NCBI RefSeq assembly: GCF_000186245.1
Contig: NC_014935.1
Location: forward strand, 1,984,001 to 2,048,000
Length of the DNA: 64,000 bases
Direction of reading: 5' to 3'
Origin: Nitratifractor salsuginis DSM 16511
GTDB taxonomy: Bacteria > Campylobacterota > Campylobacteria > Campylobacterales > Sulfurovaceae
Shown here: one piece after another, positions 44,719 to 52,991 of the stretch
Layout of the letters: the number at the start of each line of letters is the position of its first letter
Position numbering within the stretch: the first letter of the stretch is position 1
Notes under the pieces: generated by a model
What the model saw: the letters and a program-made list of their open reading frames with translations, nothing else
Database searches by the model: none
What the model was told of the DNA's origin: nothing
Program-made: the position numbers and the translations under genes

Positions 44719-44900
44719 CAAGTCGCAAGAGAATCGGTCATTGGATAGAAATTGGATTTGGGGCATTAGGGCATTGGGCATTAAGACATTAGGAAAAATT
44801 CAAGCGCATTCCCCTATCCAAAATCCAAAATTCTCCATTCTCCATTTCCTATTCTCAATTATTCGGTTACTCATTACTCGGTTGCTCGGTTACTCGGTTA
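44719..44900. repeat. Mosaic tandem-array block, right copy flanking the toxin-antitoxin pair
   Basis: Same order as the block at 43957: GTCGCAA, GGTCATTGG, GGATTTGGGGCATTAGGG with CATTAGGG units, then CCAAAAT units (44817-44832), CTCCATT and CAATTCT units (44831-44860) and GGTTACTC units (to 44900). A GGGCC-TGC-GGCCC hairpin (44705-44717) lies just before it, after the toxin stop. Confidence 0.85.
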
Positions 44901-44910
44901 TTCATAATGT

Positions 44911-44916
44911 TATAAT
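44911..44916 (+). promoter_or_regulatory. -10 box of rimO
   Basis: Perfect TATAAT 27 nt upstream of the rimO ATG, directly after the repeat block. No clear -35; the repeat sequence would have to supply it. Confidence 0.5.
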
Positions 44917-44943
44917 CCCCCAAACCCCGAAAAGAGAAAAACG

Positions 44944-46263
44944 ATGTCAAAAAAACTCCATCTCGTCAGCCTCGGCTGCACCAAAAACCTGGTCGACAGC
45001 GAAGTGATGCTGGGCAAGCTGGCCGACTATGAACTCAGCGACGAGCCTGCCGAAGCCGATGTGATCATCGTCAACACCTGCGGCTTCATCGAAGCGGCCA
45101 AGGAAGAATCGATCGCCACGGTCCTGGATCTGCACGAGCGGCGCAAAGAGGACTCTCTGCTGGTGATGAGCGGCTGCCTCAGCGAGCGCTACAAGGAGCA
45201 GCTCCAAAAGGAGATGCCCGAGATCGATATCTTCACCGGTGTCGGGGATTATGAACGCATCGACGAGCTGATCCGCCAAAAGCAGAGCACCTTCAGCCCC
45301 CAGGTCTACCTGGCCACCGAAAAATCCCCCCGGCTCATCACCGGCTCCAACTACCACGCCTACATCAAGATCGCCGAGGGGTGCAACCAAAACTGCTCCT
45401 TTTGCGCCATCCCCTCCTTCAAAGGGCGGCTCCAGTCCCGCACCCTCGACTCCATCGTCGCCGAAGTCTCGGCCCTGACCGCCAAGGGCTTTTACGATTT
45501 CAGTTTCATCTCCCAGGACAGCTCCAGCTACGGGCGGGACCTGGGGATGAGAGACGGGCTCATCGACCTCATCCGCCACATGGAGCAGATCCCCGGTGTT
45601 CGCAGCGCCCGGATCCTCTACCTCTATCCAAGCACCACCAGCTTCGAGCTCATCGACGCCATTGCCGACTCCCCCGTCTTCCAGACCTACTACGATATGC
45701 CCATTCAGCACATCGACGACCGGGTGCTCAAGACAATGAAGCGGGGCTTCGGCGAAGCCAAAACCCGGGAGCTTTTGGAGGCGATGCGCTCCAAAGAAGG
45801 AAGCTTCGTGCGCACCTCCGTCATCGCCGGCCATCCGGGAGAGAGTGAAGAGAGTTTCCGAAAACTCTGCGACTTCCTGGAAAGCTTCGGCTTCGACCGG
45901 ATCAACGTCTTCGCCTACTCCAACGAGGAAGAGACCGCCGCTTACGAAATGGAGCAGCTCCCCGAAGAGGTCATCACCCGGCGCACCGAGATCCTGGGAG
46001 AGATCGCCCAGCGCTCCCGGGACGCCTCTCTGGAGAGGATGATTGGACGCCGCTGCCGCCTTGCCATCGACGGCCCCAGCCAGGAGCACGAATACCTCCT
46101 CTCCGCCCGCCCCCTACTCTGGGCCCCCGAGATCGACGGCGAAGTCCTGGTCAACGACACCAACGATCTCGACGTGAAGATCGGAGGGCTCTACCAAGGA
46201 AAGATCACTGAAAAGGCGGGGGAGTATTTGCTCGCTTCGCTCGAAACTCCGCTAACCGAGTAA
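44944..46263 (+). CDS. rimO: Ribosomal protein S12 methylthiotransferase RimO
   Basis: 439 residues. The UPF0004 domain starts with KLHLVSLGCTKNLVDSEVMLGKL and VNTCGFIEAAKEES, giving two of the three Cys ligands of the first cluster, and SGCLSERY the third. The radical-SAM motif is EGCNQNCSFCAIPSFKG (CxxxCxxC). YPSTTSFELIDAI and a C-terminal TRAM domain follow. It adds a methylthio group to Asp88/89 of ribosomal protein S12. The stop lies at the edge of the next tandem array. Confidence 0.96.
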   Translation: MSKKLHLVSLGCTKNLVDSEVMLGKLADYELSDEPAEADVIIVNTCGFIEAAKEESIATVLDLHERRKEDSLLVMSGCLSERYKEQLQKEMPEIDIFTGVGDYERIDELIRQKQSTFSPQVYLATEKSPRLITGSNYHAYIKIAEGCNQNCSFCAIPSFKGRLQSRTLDSIVAEVSALTAKGFYDFSFISQDSSSYGRDLGMRDGLIDLIRHMEQIPGVRSARILYLYPSTTSFELIDAIADSPVFQTYYDMPIQHIDDRVLKTMKRGFGEAKTRELLEAMRSKEGSFVRTSVIAGHPGESEESFRKLCDFLESFGFDRINVFAYSNEEETAAYEMEQLPEEVITRRTEILGEIAQRSRDASLERMIGRRCRLAIDGPSQEHEYLLSARPLLWAPEIDGEVLVNDTNDLDVKIGGLYQGKITEKAGEYLLASLETPLTE

Positions 46264-46310
46264 CCGAGTAACCGAGTAATGAGTAACCGAGTAACTGAAT
46301 ATCCAGTCGA
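46256..46310. repeat. GTAACCGA tandem array, left arm around the four-helix-bundle gene
   Basis: Five or six GAGTAACC-like units begin in the last codons of rimO (TAACCGAG) and run across the start codon of the next gene, so its first residues (MSNRVTEYP) are repeat-encoded. The inverse array (GGTTACTC units) lies at 46680-46715, right after that gene. Confidence 0.85.
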
Positions 46311-46659
46311 TGATCCGTTGAGCCGGAAAAGTTTTCACTTTGCGATACGCATTGTGAAATTGTCCAAATATTTGAGGGAAACTCATCAGGAATATGAGCT
46401 GGCCAAACAGGTAATCCGTAGCGGAACGGCGATCGGGGCACTGGTCCGCGAAGCCAAATTTGCTCAATCCAAGCCTGATTTTCTCCATAAACTCTCCATT
46501 GCTCTTAAAGAAGCCTATGAAACGGACTATTGGTTGGAACTTCTTTGGAAGTCGGACTATTTGGATGACAAAATGTATCAAAGCATCAAACCGGAAATCA
46601 CGGAACTCCTGAAAATTCTGGTCTCAAGTACCAAAACAATCAAACACACTGAAAAATAG
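46279..46659 (+). CDS. Four-helix-bundle protein (23S rRNA intervening-sequence protein family)
   Basis: 126 residues. KSFHFAIRIVKLSKYL, QVIRSGTAIGALVREAKFAQSKPDF and LSIALKEAYETDYWLELL are the typical blocks of the bacterial four-helix-bundle family first seen as 23S rRNA intervening-sequence ORFs. These proteins form pentamers; function unknown. The gene is framed by inverted GTAACCGA arrays, and its ATG lies inside the left one. It ends 1 nt before the tilS start. Confidence 0.88.
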   Translation: MSNRVTEYPVDDPLSRKSFHFAIRIVKLSKYLRETHQEYELAKQVIRSGTAIGALVREAKFAQSKPDFLHKLSIALKEAYETDYWLELLWKSDYLDDKMYQSIKPEITELLKILVSSTKTIKHTEK

Positions 46660-47694
46660 ATGAAAAATTCCCCCACCGATCGGTTACTCGGTTACTCGGT
46701 TACTCGGTTACTCATTAATAAAAACAATTTACTCGCTTTCTCCCACGGCCTGGACTCCACCGCTCTCTACCACCTCCTCAAAGAGTCTGACATCCCCTTC
46801 GACATCGCCCTGGTCAATTACGGCGTGCGGCCCGAAGCGGAGGAGGAGGAAGCGGCGGCGAGGGAGTTGGCCCGAAGAGACAAGCGGCGGATTTTTGTCG
46901 CTCACGCTCCCGGGTTCCGTAGCAATTTCGAAGCCGAGGCACGGCGCTTTCGCTACGACTTTTTCGAATCCCTCATCGATGAGCACGGTTATGAGAATCT
47001 CCTGACCGCCCATCAGCTCAACGACCGTCTGGAGTGGATGATGATGCGGTTGATCCGCGGGGCGGGAACGGTGGAGCTGGCGGGGATGGAGGCGGTTGCG
47101 AAGCGTTTCACCGCTTCAGGCACCCCCTATCGGCTCATCCGCCCCCTGCTGGAGACTCCAAAGTACGAGCTGGAGCACTATCTGCGCTCACGGGGGGTCG
47201 AATGGTTCGAGGACAGCAGCAACGCCTCCGACACCTACGAGCGCAACCGCCTGCGCCCGCTCCTGGAACCGCTGGTCCGCCGCCACGCCTCCGGCATCGC
47301 CCGGAGCTTCGACTATCTGGCGGAGGACGCCGCCTACCTACGCCGAGGCTACCGGGAGCTCTACCGGGAAAAGCTCCTGCGCATCCTCCAAGTTTCAGTC
47401 CCTTCGCTCATCCCCCTGGCGACCGCGGAGACCCTCAAAAAATTGAGCTATCTTCCGAGCTATAAAGAGCGGGAGCTTCTGCGCCAACACTCTTCTCTGG
47501 TTCTGGGCAGGCGCTGGGCGGTGGAACGACGGGGGGATCTCCTCTTCATCGCCCCCTATCACGACGATGTAACGATGGAGAAAGCCTTTCGGGAGCGCTG
47601 CCGCCTCTTGAATATCCCTCCAAAGATCCGCCCCTACCTCAGCCTCCAAGGGATCGAACCCGAGCACCTGCCCCTACCCTCTGCTGAGGGGTAA
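46660..47694 (+). CDS. tilS: tRNA(Ile)-lysidine synthase TilS
   Basis: 344 residues, short form. The PP-loop is LAFSHGLDSTALYHLL (28-33); the usual SGGxDS has His at the second position. TAHQLNDRLEWMMMRLIRGAG and the IRPLLETPKYELEHYLRSRGVEWFEDSSNASDTYERNRLR block are diagnostic for TilS. It modifies C34 of tRNA-Ile (CAU) to lysidine, an essential step for AUA decoding. The N-terminal 7-20 residues are repeat-encoded. The C-terminal tRNA-binding domain is minimal. Confidence 0.9.
   Translation: MKNSPTDRLLGYSVTRLLINKNNLLAFSHGLDSTALYHLLKESDIPFDIALVNYGVRPEAEEEEAAARELARRDKRRIFVAHAPGFRSNFEAEARRFRYDFFESLIDEHGYENLLTAHQLNDRLEWMMMRLIRGAGTVELAGMEAVAKRFTASGTPYRLIRPLLETPKYELEHYLRSRGVEWFEDSSNASDTYERNRLRPLLEPLVRRHASGIARSFDYLAEDAAYLRRGYRELYREKLLRILQVSVPSLIPLATAETLKKLSYLPSYKERELLRQHSSLVLGRRWAVERRGDLLFIAPYHDDVTMEKAFRERCRLLNIPPKIRPYLSLQGIEPEHLPLPSAEG
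46676..46720. repeat. GGTTACTC tandem array, right arm, inside the 5' end of tilS
   Basis: Four near-perfect 8-nt units (CGGTTACT) from 46680 to 46715. They are the inverse of the array at 46256-46310. They are in the tilS reading frame and encode DRLLGYSVTRLLIN. No ATG, GTG or TTG lies between the array and the PP-loop in frame, so translation through the array is needed. Confidence 0.88.
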
Positions 47695-47698
47695 ACCT

Positions 47699-49516
47699 TC
47701 ACCCGTTTTCTCGACTCTCCAGCCACTTCGCCAGGAGATAGAGGGGGAAAAGATGCTGACGGAACTTTCCCCGGTCCGCCCCCCTCGCCAAAAACTCCAG
47801 CTGCTCCTCGTTAAACAGCCCGCTTCTCTCCTGCAAGCGCCAAAGAACTTCGATGCCGTCTTCTTCTAGGATCCACTCGATAAAGGGGTAGTTGAGCCCC
47901 TTTTTCTTGCGATGGACGATCTCAGCGGGAAGATATCTTTGGGCAACCATCTTGAGAATTCCCTTGGGGGCGGTGTCGATACGTAGCTGGGGGTCGATGG
48001 CAAAGGCCGTTTCGATCACCCGGCGGTCCAAAAAGGGGGAGCGGGCTTCGATGCCGGCGGCCATACTGACCCGGTCCTGCTTGACCAGATAGACTTCTCC
48101 CAGGAGCACCTTCAGATCCAGATAGCTGTACCAGTCGGCGCTATGGCTCCGTTTCGAAGCTTCGAAACGCTCCAGCCAGGGGCGGATCGCCTCCAGGTTG
48201 GCCCCGTCCCGGACATTCTGCCGCAGGAGGCGGTTGAGCTGCAAATCGGTATAGAGCTCTGCCGTGGAGCGGAAAATAGGCGTATCCTCCCAGGCCCTTT
48301 TGTACCACTCCCACTCCTTGTTCTCCGAATAGTGGGCCCGGAAGTAGTGGCGCAGCCAGTTGCGGTAGGGGAGTTCTCTCGCCTTCTCCACGGCGAAATA
48401 CTCCGGATAGGTGCGGTACCCGAGGAAGAGTTCGTCACTCCCCTCACCTCCCAGGACCACCCTCACCCCCTCTTTTGCCGCCTGGCGCAGCAGGAAAAAG
48501 AGCGGCACCATCGCCGGGTCCCCCAGGGGCTCATCCAGCAGGGGCAGTAACGCCTCCAGCGTCTCGAAGAACTCCCGCTTGCCGAAGGGGTAGACCCGAT
48601 GCTCCGCCCCCAGATGACGGACCGTTTGCTCCGCCCAGTGCGCTTCATCGTATTTATCGTAGCCGGAGAAACTCACGCTGAAGGCCCGCAGAGGCCTCTC
48701 GCTATGATTCGCCGCCAAGGCCGCCACCAAAGAAGAGTCGAGCCCTCCGCTGAGCAACACCCCCCACTCCACCTTTTGCGGGATCCTCGAAGCCACCGCC
48801 TCATCAAGCGCCTCTTCCACCGCGCTTGCCGCCGAAGTTTCCTTCCGATAAAGAATGGGGCCCTCCAGCCAGGGATCGTAAATGGAATTTTGGATTTTGG
48901 ATTTTGGATTTTGGATTTCAAATAAAAACTCAATATGCTCGCCTGGTTCCATCTTTTTTACTTCCCGGTCCAGTGTATGAGGGGCGATTGTCGATTGAAA
49001 ACCGAGGTACTGGATCAGGTGCCGCCGTTCGAGATGGAAGGGTTTGAGGGTGTAGAGGGCCTTGGCTTCGCTGGCGAAGGCGAAAAAATCTCGGCTATTC
49101 AGATAAAAAAGGGGTTTTTTACCCGACGGGTCGCGAAAGAGGGAGACCTTCCCCTCAGCGGGGCGGAGGATGGCGATGGCATACATCCCCCGAAGTCGCT
49201 CCACAAAGGCTGCGCCCCATCGCCGCCACGCCGCCAGGAGCACCCGGCTCTCCGAATCGCCTTCGATCCCAAGTTCATCGGCCAGAGCGCGGACATTGTA
49301 GATCTCTCCGTTGAAAAGCAGAACTTCCCCACCCTCTTCAAAGGGCTGCTCTATCGCTTCGCCGGCACTGGCGATCGCCAGGCGGTGGACCCCCCAGGCT
49401 CCCTCGTCACGCAGGATCAAGTGGCTGTCGTCGGGGCCACGATGGCTCAGGCGATCAAAGGCCTCCCTCGCCTCTTTGGATTCATAGCGGCCGAGAATGC
49501 CGAAGATCGCACACAT
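47699..49516 (-). CDS. asnB: Asparagine synthase (glutamine-hydrolysing)
   Basis: 605 residues. Glutaminase domain with Cys2 nucleophile (MCAIFGILG), RLAIAS and LFNGEIYN; synthetase domain with the PPi loop VLLSGGLDSSLVAALA (about 253-268) and GEGSDELFLGYRTYPEYF. It makes asparagine, or amidates another aspartyl/sugar substrate in some clusters, from glutamine and ATP. Residues about 199-212 (FEIQNPKSKIQNS) between the domains are encoded by a TTTTGGA tandem array, not by family sequence. It converges with tilS. Confidence 0.92.
   Translation of the reverse strand: MCAIFGILGRYESKEAREAFDRLSHRGPDDSHLILRDEGAWGVHRLAIASAGEAIEQPFEEGGEVLLFNGEIYNVRALADELGIEGDSESRVLLAAWRRWGAAFVERLRGMYAIAILRPAEGKVSLFRDPSGKKPLFYLNSRDFFAFASEAKALYTLKPFHLERRHLIQYLGFQSTIAPHTLDREVKKMEPGEHIEFLFEIQNPKSKIQNSIYDPWLEGPILYRKETSAASAVEEALDEAVASRIPQKVEWGVLLSGGLDSSLVAALAANHSERPLRAFSVSFSGYDKYDEAHWAEQTVRHLGAEHRVYPFGKREFFETLEALLPLLDEPLGDPAMVPLFFLLRQAAKEGVRVVLGGEGSDELFLGYRTYPEYFAVEKARELPYRNWLRHYFRAHYSENKEWEWYKRAWEDTPIFRSTAELYTDLQLNRLLRQNVRDGANLEAIRPWLERFEASKRSHSADWYSYLDLKVLLGEVYLVKQDRVSMAAGIEARSPFLDRRVIETAFAIDPQLRIDTAPKGILKMVAQRYLPAEIVHRKKKGLNYPFIEWILEEDGIEVLWRLQERSGLFNEEQLEFLARGADRGKFRQHLFPLYLLAKWLESRENG
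48884..48920. repeat. ATTTTGG tandem array inside asnB
   Basis: Four copies of the heptamer TTTTGGA on the plus strand (48888-48918). In asnB (minus strand) they encode QNPKSKIQN. Similar CCAAAAT units are found in gaps at 44.82 and 61.27 kb. The insertion lies in the linker between glutaminase and synthetase domains and keeps the frame. Confidence 0.88.
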
Positions 49517-49519
49517 CGT

Positions 49520-50944
49520 TTACATCAGGATCATCATTATCAGCTCCTGGGGAGCGTATTTGGTGCCGTTGATGATGATCTTGCCCTCTTTGATCCGACC
49601 TTTGAGATGATAGAGCCCCTCTTTGAGGGTCGCCATATTCTTCGAAACCATCGAATCGAGGATGAAGACAGCATTGGGATAGAGTTTGTGCGCCAACTCC
49701 TTCTCCAGGGTCAACTCAAAGCTTCCCTCGACGAGCCGGTCCAGATGGGCCATCAGGGCGATCATCGCCGACATAGCGTTGCCTCGGAGCTTCTGCCCCG
49801 TAAAGGTCAGGTCGAGCTTGAGCGTGCTTGTCTTCTTGCTGACAAGGGTTTCATTGAGCGTGAGGTGGGTTTTTCCGGGGATGAGCAGATCGTTGTAGAT
49901 CTTTATCCAATCATCGTTGAGGGATTGAAGGGCCAGGATCGCTTTTTGCATCGCTACATCGTCTCCCGCTCCCGAGGCGCGCCCCAACTCTTGCTGCAAC
50001 TTTAGCTGGCGCTGTTGCAGGGCGCTCAGCTCCTCAAGCCCTTTCAGCCCTAGGCCCGAGACCTTCAGATCGGTCTTGACGCGGCGAAGCCCCTGCCAGG
50101 CATGGATCGTGGCGGGGTCCTCGGTATGCAGGTCCGTCCCGAAGGCCACACCCGCCTCCTGGGGGGCACTGTGCAGAAGGGCTCCGCCGATACTGCCGGA
50201 GAAGCGCATCTCTATCGGGGGACGAATGTCGCTGCGGGTAAGGGAGATCTCCTTTGCCCGGATCATCAGGCGGCCGAAGATAGGGCCGGTCTCGGGAAAC
50301 TCCGTCACCTCCATCGCCAGCTCGGGACGGGTAATGTTGAGCTCCGAGTGCTGGTTGGGATCGCTGGCGTGGATCTTTTCACTGAGCAGCGTCGCCTTCC
50401 CGGCCAGGGTCCGCAGGTCGTAATCGCTTCGGATACGGATCGGGGCGATCAGCAGGAAGCCCTCACTGTGGGGATCCTTCGAAAGAATTTGCCCGATGGT
50501 AATCTTCTCGTGCATCTTTTTGGACCAGTCCAGAAACCCCCGATAGCGGAGAGTCACATTCCCTTCGACCTCCTCTTCGAAATGTTTTCGTACTTCCGGC
50601 TTGAGCCAGCGGTTGATCGTGTCGTCGAATTCGAGCTCCATCAATGCCGGGCTGAGCCCCTCCACGACGGGGCCATAGCGAAGCCTGGCCGGGATGATCA
50701 GAGGGTTTTGCAGGGGAAAATCCTCCGTCTCCGCTCCGGGGAAGCTGACATTGATCTCCGCCCGGGCCGAGGAAAAACCGTTTTCGAAATGCCGGAGGTC
50801 CGCGACAGCTTCTCCTCTCTGCCCGCGGTTGTAGGCATCGAGCACCTCTTTGAGGTATTGTTCCCCGTGCGAAGAGATCCAAGCCCTCCCTCCCAGAAAT
50901 ACCGCCGCCAAAACGATCAAGATTGCTATAAGTTTTTTCTTCAT
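49520..50944 (-). CDS. DUF945 (YdgA-type) family protein
   Basis: 474 residues with an N-terminal signal anchor (MKKKLIAILIVLAAVFLGGRAW). The rest follows the DUF945 layout of a long beta-rich periplasmic domain (FENGFSSARAEINVSF, the start typical of YdgA). YdgA of E. coli is of unknown function. It lies 3 nt upstream of asnB on the same strand, so the two are likely transcribed together, though no functional link is evident. Confidence 0.78.
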   Translation of the reverse strand: MKKKLIAILIVLAAVFLGGRAWISSHGEQYLKEVLDAYNRGQRGEAVADLRHFENGFSSARAEINVSFPGAETEDFPLQNPLIIPARLRYGPVVEGLSPALMELEFDDTINRWLKPEVRKHFEEEVEGNVTLRYRGFLDWSKKMHEKITIGQILSKDPHSEGFLLIAPIRIRSDYDLRTLAGKATLLSEKIHASDPNQHSELNITRPELAMEVTEFPETGPIFGRLMIRAKEISLTRSDIRPPIEMRFSGSIGGALLHSAPQEAGVAFGTDLHTEDPATIHAWQGLRRVKTDLKVSGLGLKGLEELSALQQRQLKLQQELGRASGAGDDVAMQKAILALQSLNDDWIKIYNDLLIPGKTHLTLNETLVSKKTSTLKLDLTFTGQKLRGNAMSAMIALMAHLDRLVEGSFELTLEKELAHKLYPNAVFILDSMVSKNMATLKEGLYHLKGRIKEGKIIINGTKYAPQELIMMILM

Positions 50945-51051
50945 TTTCTTATTTGCCTTGCTGAATATTTTGACCGATTATCCCACATTATACTGGCGCT
51001 TCCGCTGAAGTGTCGCTATACTTCCGAAAAATTAAATGAAAGTGATTGTAA

Positions 51052-51876
51052 ATGAATAAAGAGTTTGCCGAATTTCTGGATACCCTGATCCTTGAAGATA
51101 TTGAAAACCCGGAGCACCCTTCCGATTTCGAAAGCGGCCATGATTACGCCGTTTTGATCCTCCGCCTTCCCCATCGTGGCAAGAACGGTGAGCTGGAAGT
51201 GAACTCCCTGGCTTTCCTCACCCGGCAAGGCAAGTGCTACCGTTACAATCGTGACAAGAGAGATTTCGAAGCGATCGGGACTTTTCAGGATCTCCACCGC
51301 ATCCTCGATGAGACCACCGACCGCCTGGTTCGTGAAATCCGCCAATACCACGTGGAGATCGACAGGCTCGAAGAGACCCTCTATGACGACCACTCCCCCA
51401 GAGACTTTATGGAGCGCTGGATCACCTACAAAAAGGAGGTCTCTCTCATCAACCGCCTGATGTTCCACGCGACCCTCTCCTTCGAACTCTTCGTCCATTA
51501 CGGCAAAAAGTCCAAGGATTTCGACGAATTGGCCTATGCCGACATCCTGGAGCATATGACTCGGGTGCGGGACCTCTCCAAAGCGGCGATGGAGAAACTG
51601 GACAACCTCCACGACTTCTACCGCACCAAGGTCGACGAGCGGATGAACCGCAATATGTACTGGCTGACGATCATTTCGGCGATCTTCCTGCCCCTGACTC
51701 TGGTGACAGGGTTTTTCGGGATGAATACCGGGGGGCTCCCCTATACCGACGACCCCAACGGCACAGCCAAGGTGATCATCGTCTCCCTGATCCTCGAAGC
51801 GGTCTTTCTCGTGAGCTTCCTGTTGATGATGAGCCCCCGTATCAAGCGCTTCCGCCGAAAAACCCCTTCGGTATAG
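51052..51876 (+). CDS. CorA-family divalent cation transporter
   Basis: 274 residues, short for CorA. A cytoplasmic domain with long helices (IRQYHVEIDRLEETLYDDHSP) is followed by two C-terminal membrane helices and the signature GFFGMNTGGLP near 224-232 at the pore mouth. CorA forms a pentameric Mg/Co/Ni channel. The GMNTGG form, with a Gly-Gly after Thr, is shared with the ZntB-like branch, so zinc export is also possible. Weak ribosome site. A TATACT box lies about 35 nt upstream. Confidence 0.88.
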   Translation: MNKEFAEFLDTLILEDIENPEHPSDFESGHDYAVLILRLPHRGKNGELEVNSLAFLTRQGKCYRYNRDKRDFEAIGTFQDLHRILDETTDRLVREIRQYHVEIDRLEETLYDDHSPRDFMERWITYKKEVSLINRLMFHATLSFELFVHYGKKSKDFDELAYADILEHMTRVRDLSKAAMEKLDNLHDFYRTKVDERMNRNMYWLTIISAIFLPLTLVTGFFGMNTGGLPYTDDPNGTAKVIIVSLILEAVFLVSFLLMMSPRIKRFRRKTPSV

Positions 51877-51972
51877 CAGCCTCCGGGTCTCCCCGACACT
51901 TCACCTCTCGCTCTTTTAACCCCCCTCTGGCTACAATGACATTATCCTACCAATCTATATAAGGAGAAAAAA

Positions 51973-52200
51973 ATGCTCTCTGAATACCGTCAAGAGATCA
52001 GTGAACTCAAACAGAAAAACGCCCACTTCGCCAAGATTTTCGAGAAACACAACGAACTGGACCAAAAAGCAAAAGATGCAGACGAAGGACGCCTGCATCT
52101 GAGCGACGCGGAACTGGAGCAGATCAAAAAAGAGAAACTCCTCCTCAAGGACGAAGCGCTGAAAATGATCCTGGAATACAAAAAGGAGCAGGAGTCCTGA
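51973..52200 (+). CDS. YdcH-like small protein (DUF465)
   Basis: 75 residues, highly charged helices (MLSEYRQEISELKQKNAHFAKIFEKHNELDQKAKDADEG) matching the DUF465/YdcH family. Function unknown. AAGGAG lies 7 nt before the ATG. It ends exactly where the next, convergent gene's stop begins, leaving no gap. Confidence 0.88.
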   Translation: MLSEYRQEISELKQKNAHFAKIFEKHNELDQKAKDADEGRLHLSDAELEQIKKEKLLLKDEALKMILEYKKEQES

Positions 52201-52533
52201 TTAATCCGGCAAAGCCATAAGCCTCCATCCCCGTTCCGAAAGCCAGGCTTTCGCCTTGGAGCATAAGGGGGCATGGTAGAGCAAATAGAGTTTCTTGACC
52301 TTCGCTTTCATTTTTTCTTCCAAGCGCCTGTGAAGTTCTTCCAGCTCTTCCGCTTCTTTGCGGAGAATCCGGCTCTTTTTTCGCAGGACCAGAATCATAC
52401 AGTAATAGTCATCCGTCCCGACCCCCCGATAGATCTTCACCCGTTTTCGGCTTCCCAACTGTTGCGGCGTGACCTCTTCCAGACGTCGGCAGATCACCCC
52501 CGACGATGCCAGATATTCAACCAAATTTTTCAC
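52201..52533 (-). CDS. Hypothetical basic protein, helical
   Basis: About 110 residues. I chose the GTG at 52533 because AAGGG lies 7 nt upstream; the TTG at 52539 has no spaced site. It has a short mixed N-terminal part (VKNLVEYLASSGVICRRLEEV) and a long basic helix (LRKKSRILRKEAEELEELHRRLEEKMK). No family recognised. It could bind nucleic acid, by charge alone. Convergent with the YdcH-like gene. Confidence 0.65.
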   Translation of the reverse strand: MKNLVEYLASSGVICRRLEEVTPQQLGSRKRVKIYRGVGTDDYYCMILVLRKKSRILRKEAEELEELHRRLEEKMKAKVKKLYLLYHAPLCSKAKAWLSERGWRLMALPD

Positions 52534-52614
52534 TATCAACCCTTGATATCGTGATCGTTCATCGAAGAAGACGTTTGATCATTCTCTTCAATGGAAAGCA
52601 TCTTGACACAGGGG

Positions 52615-52836
52615 TCAATATCCTGCCACCTCTCCCCCGAAACCGAGGCCGGAGCTCAAACGTTTCTCGAATCCAACAGCAGCGGCTCCCCCCTTCTTGT
52701 AAACCCCACTGTTCTTGCCCGATTCATAAACGAAGCCCACACCACCCCAGATATCGGCGGGCGGGGTCCGTGTATCGGCACATGCCGACAAGCCTACGGC
52801 TAGAATAGATAACATAAACATTTTATAAATTGTCAT
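52615..52836 (-). pseudogene. Porin N-terminal fragment with signal peptide
   Basis: 73 residues. After a lipoprotein-like signal (LSILAVGLSAC) the sequence ADIWGGVGFVYE and LGFGGEVAGY match the N-terminal strands of the full porin 0.4 kb upstream (ADFWGQIGFRYE, FGFGAEVAGW). It then stops where the porin continues for 350 more residues. Most likely a decayed tandem porin copy; a tiny expressed lipoprotein is less likely. Confidence 0.65.
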
Positions 52837-52991
52837 GTGGAAATCATAGCATATACTTGTCTATACAAAGGAAGGCAAAATCGGAAAAGTTATGTATGTA
52901 AAAATAGTTGAGAAAAATTGAATGAATGAAGAATAAAGAAAGGAAAATTCAGGCCCGAGCCGAAGCCCGTTCCCGAAAGGGTGTGCAAGGA

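Noticed and set aside
42549-44900. Array blocks as a CRISPR locus
   Set aside because: Units are 7-9 nt and run head to tail without unique spacers of 25-40 nt, and no cas genes are in the window.
50945-51051. Mg2+ riboswitch before corA
   Set aside because: The leader is only about 100 nt with no stable long hairpins of M-box or mgtA type.
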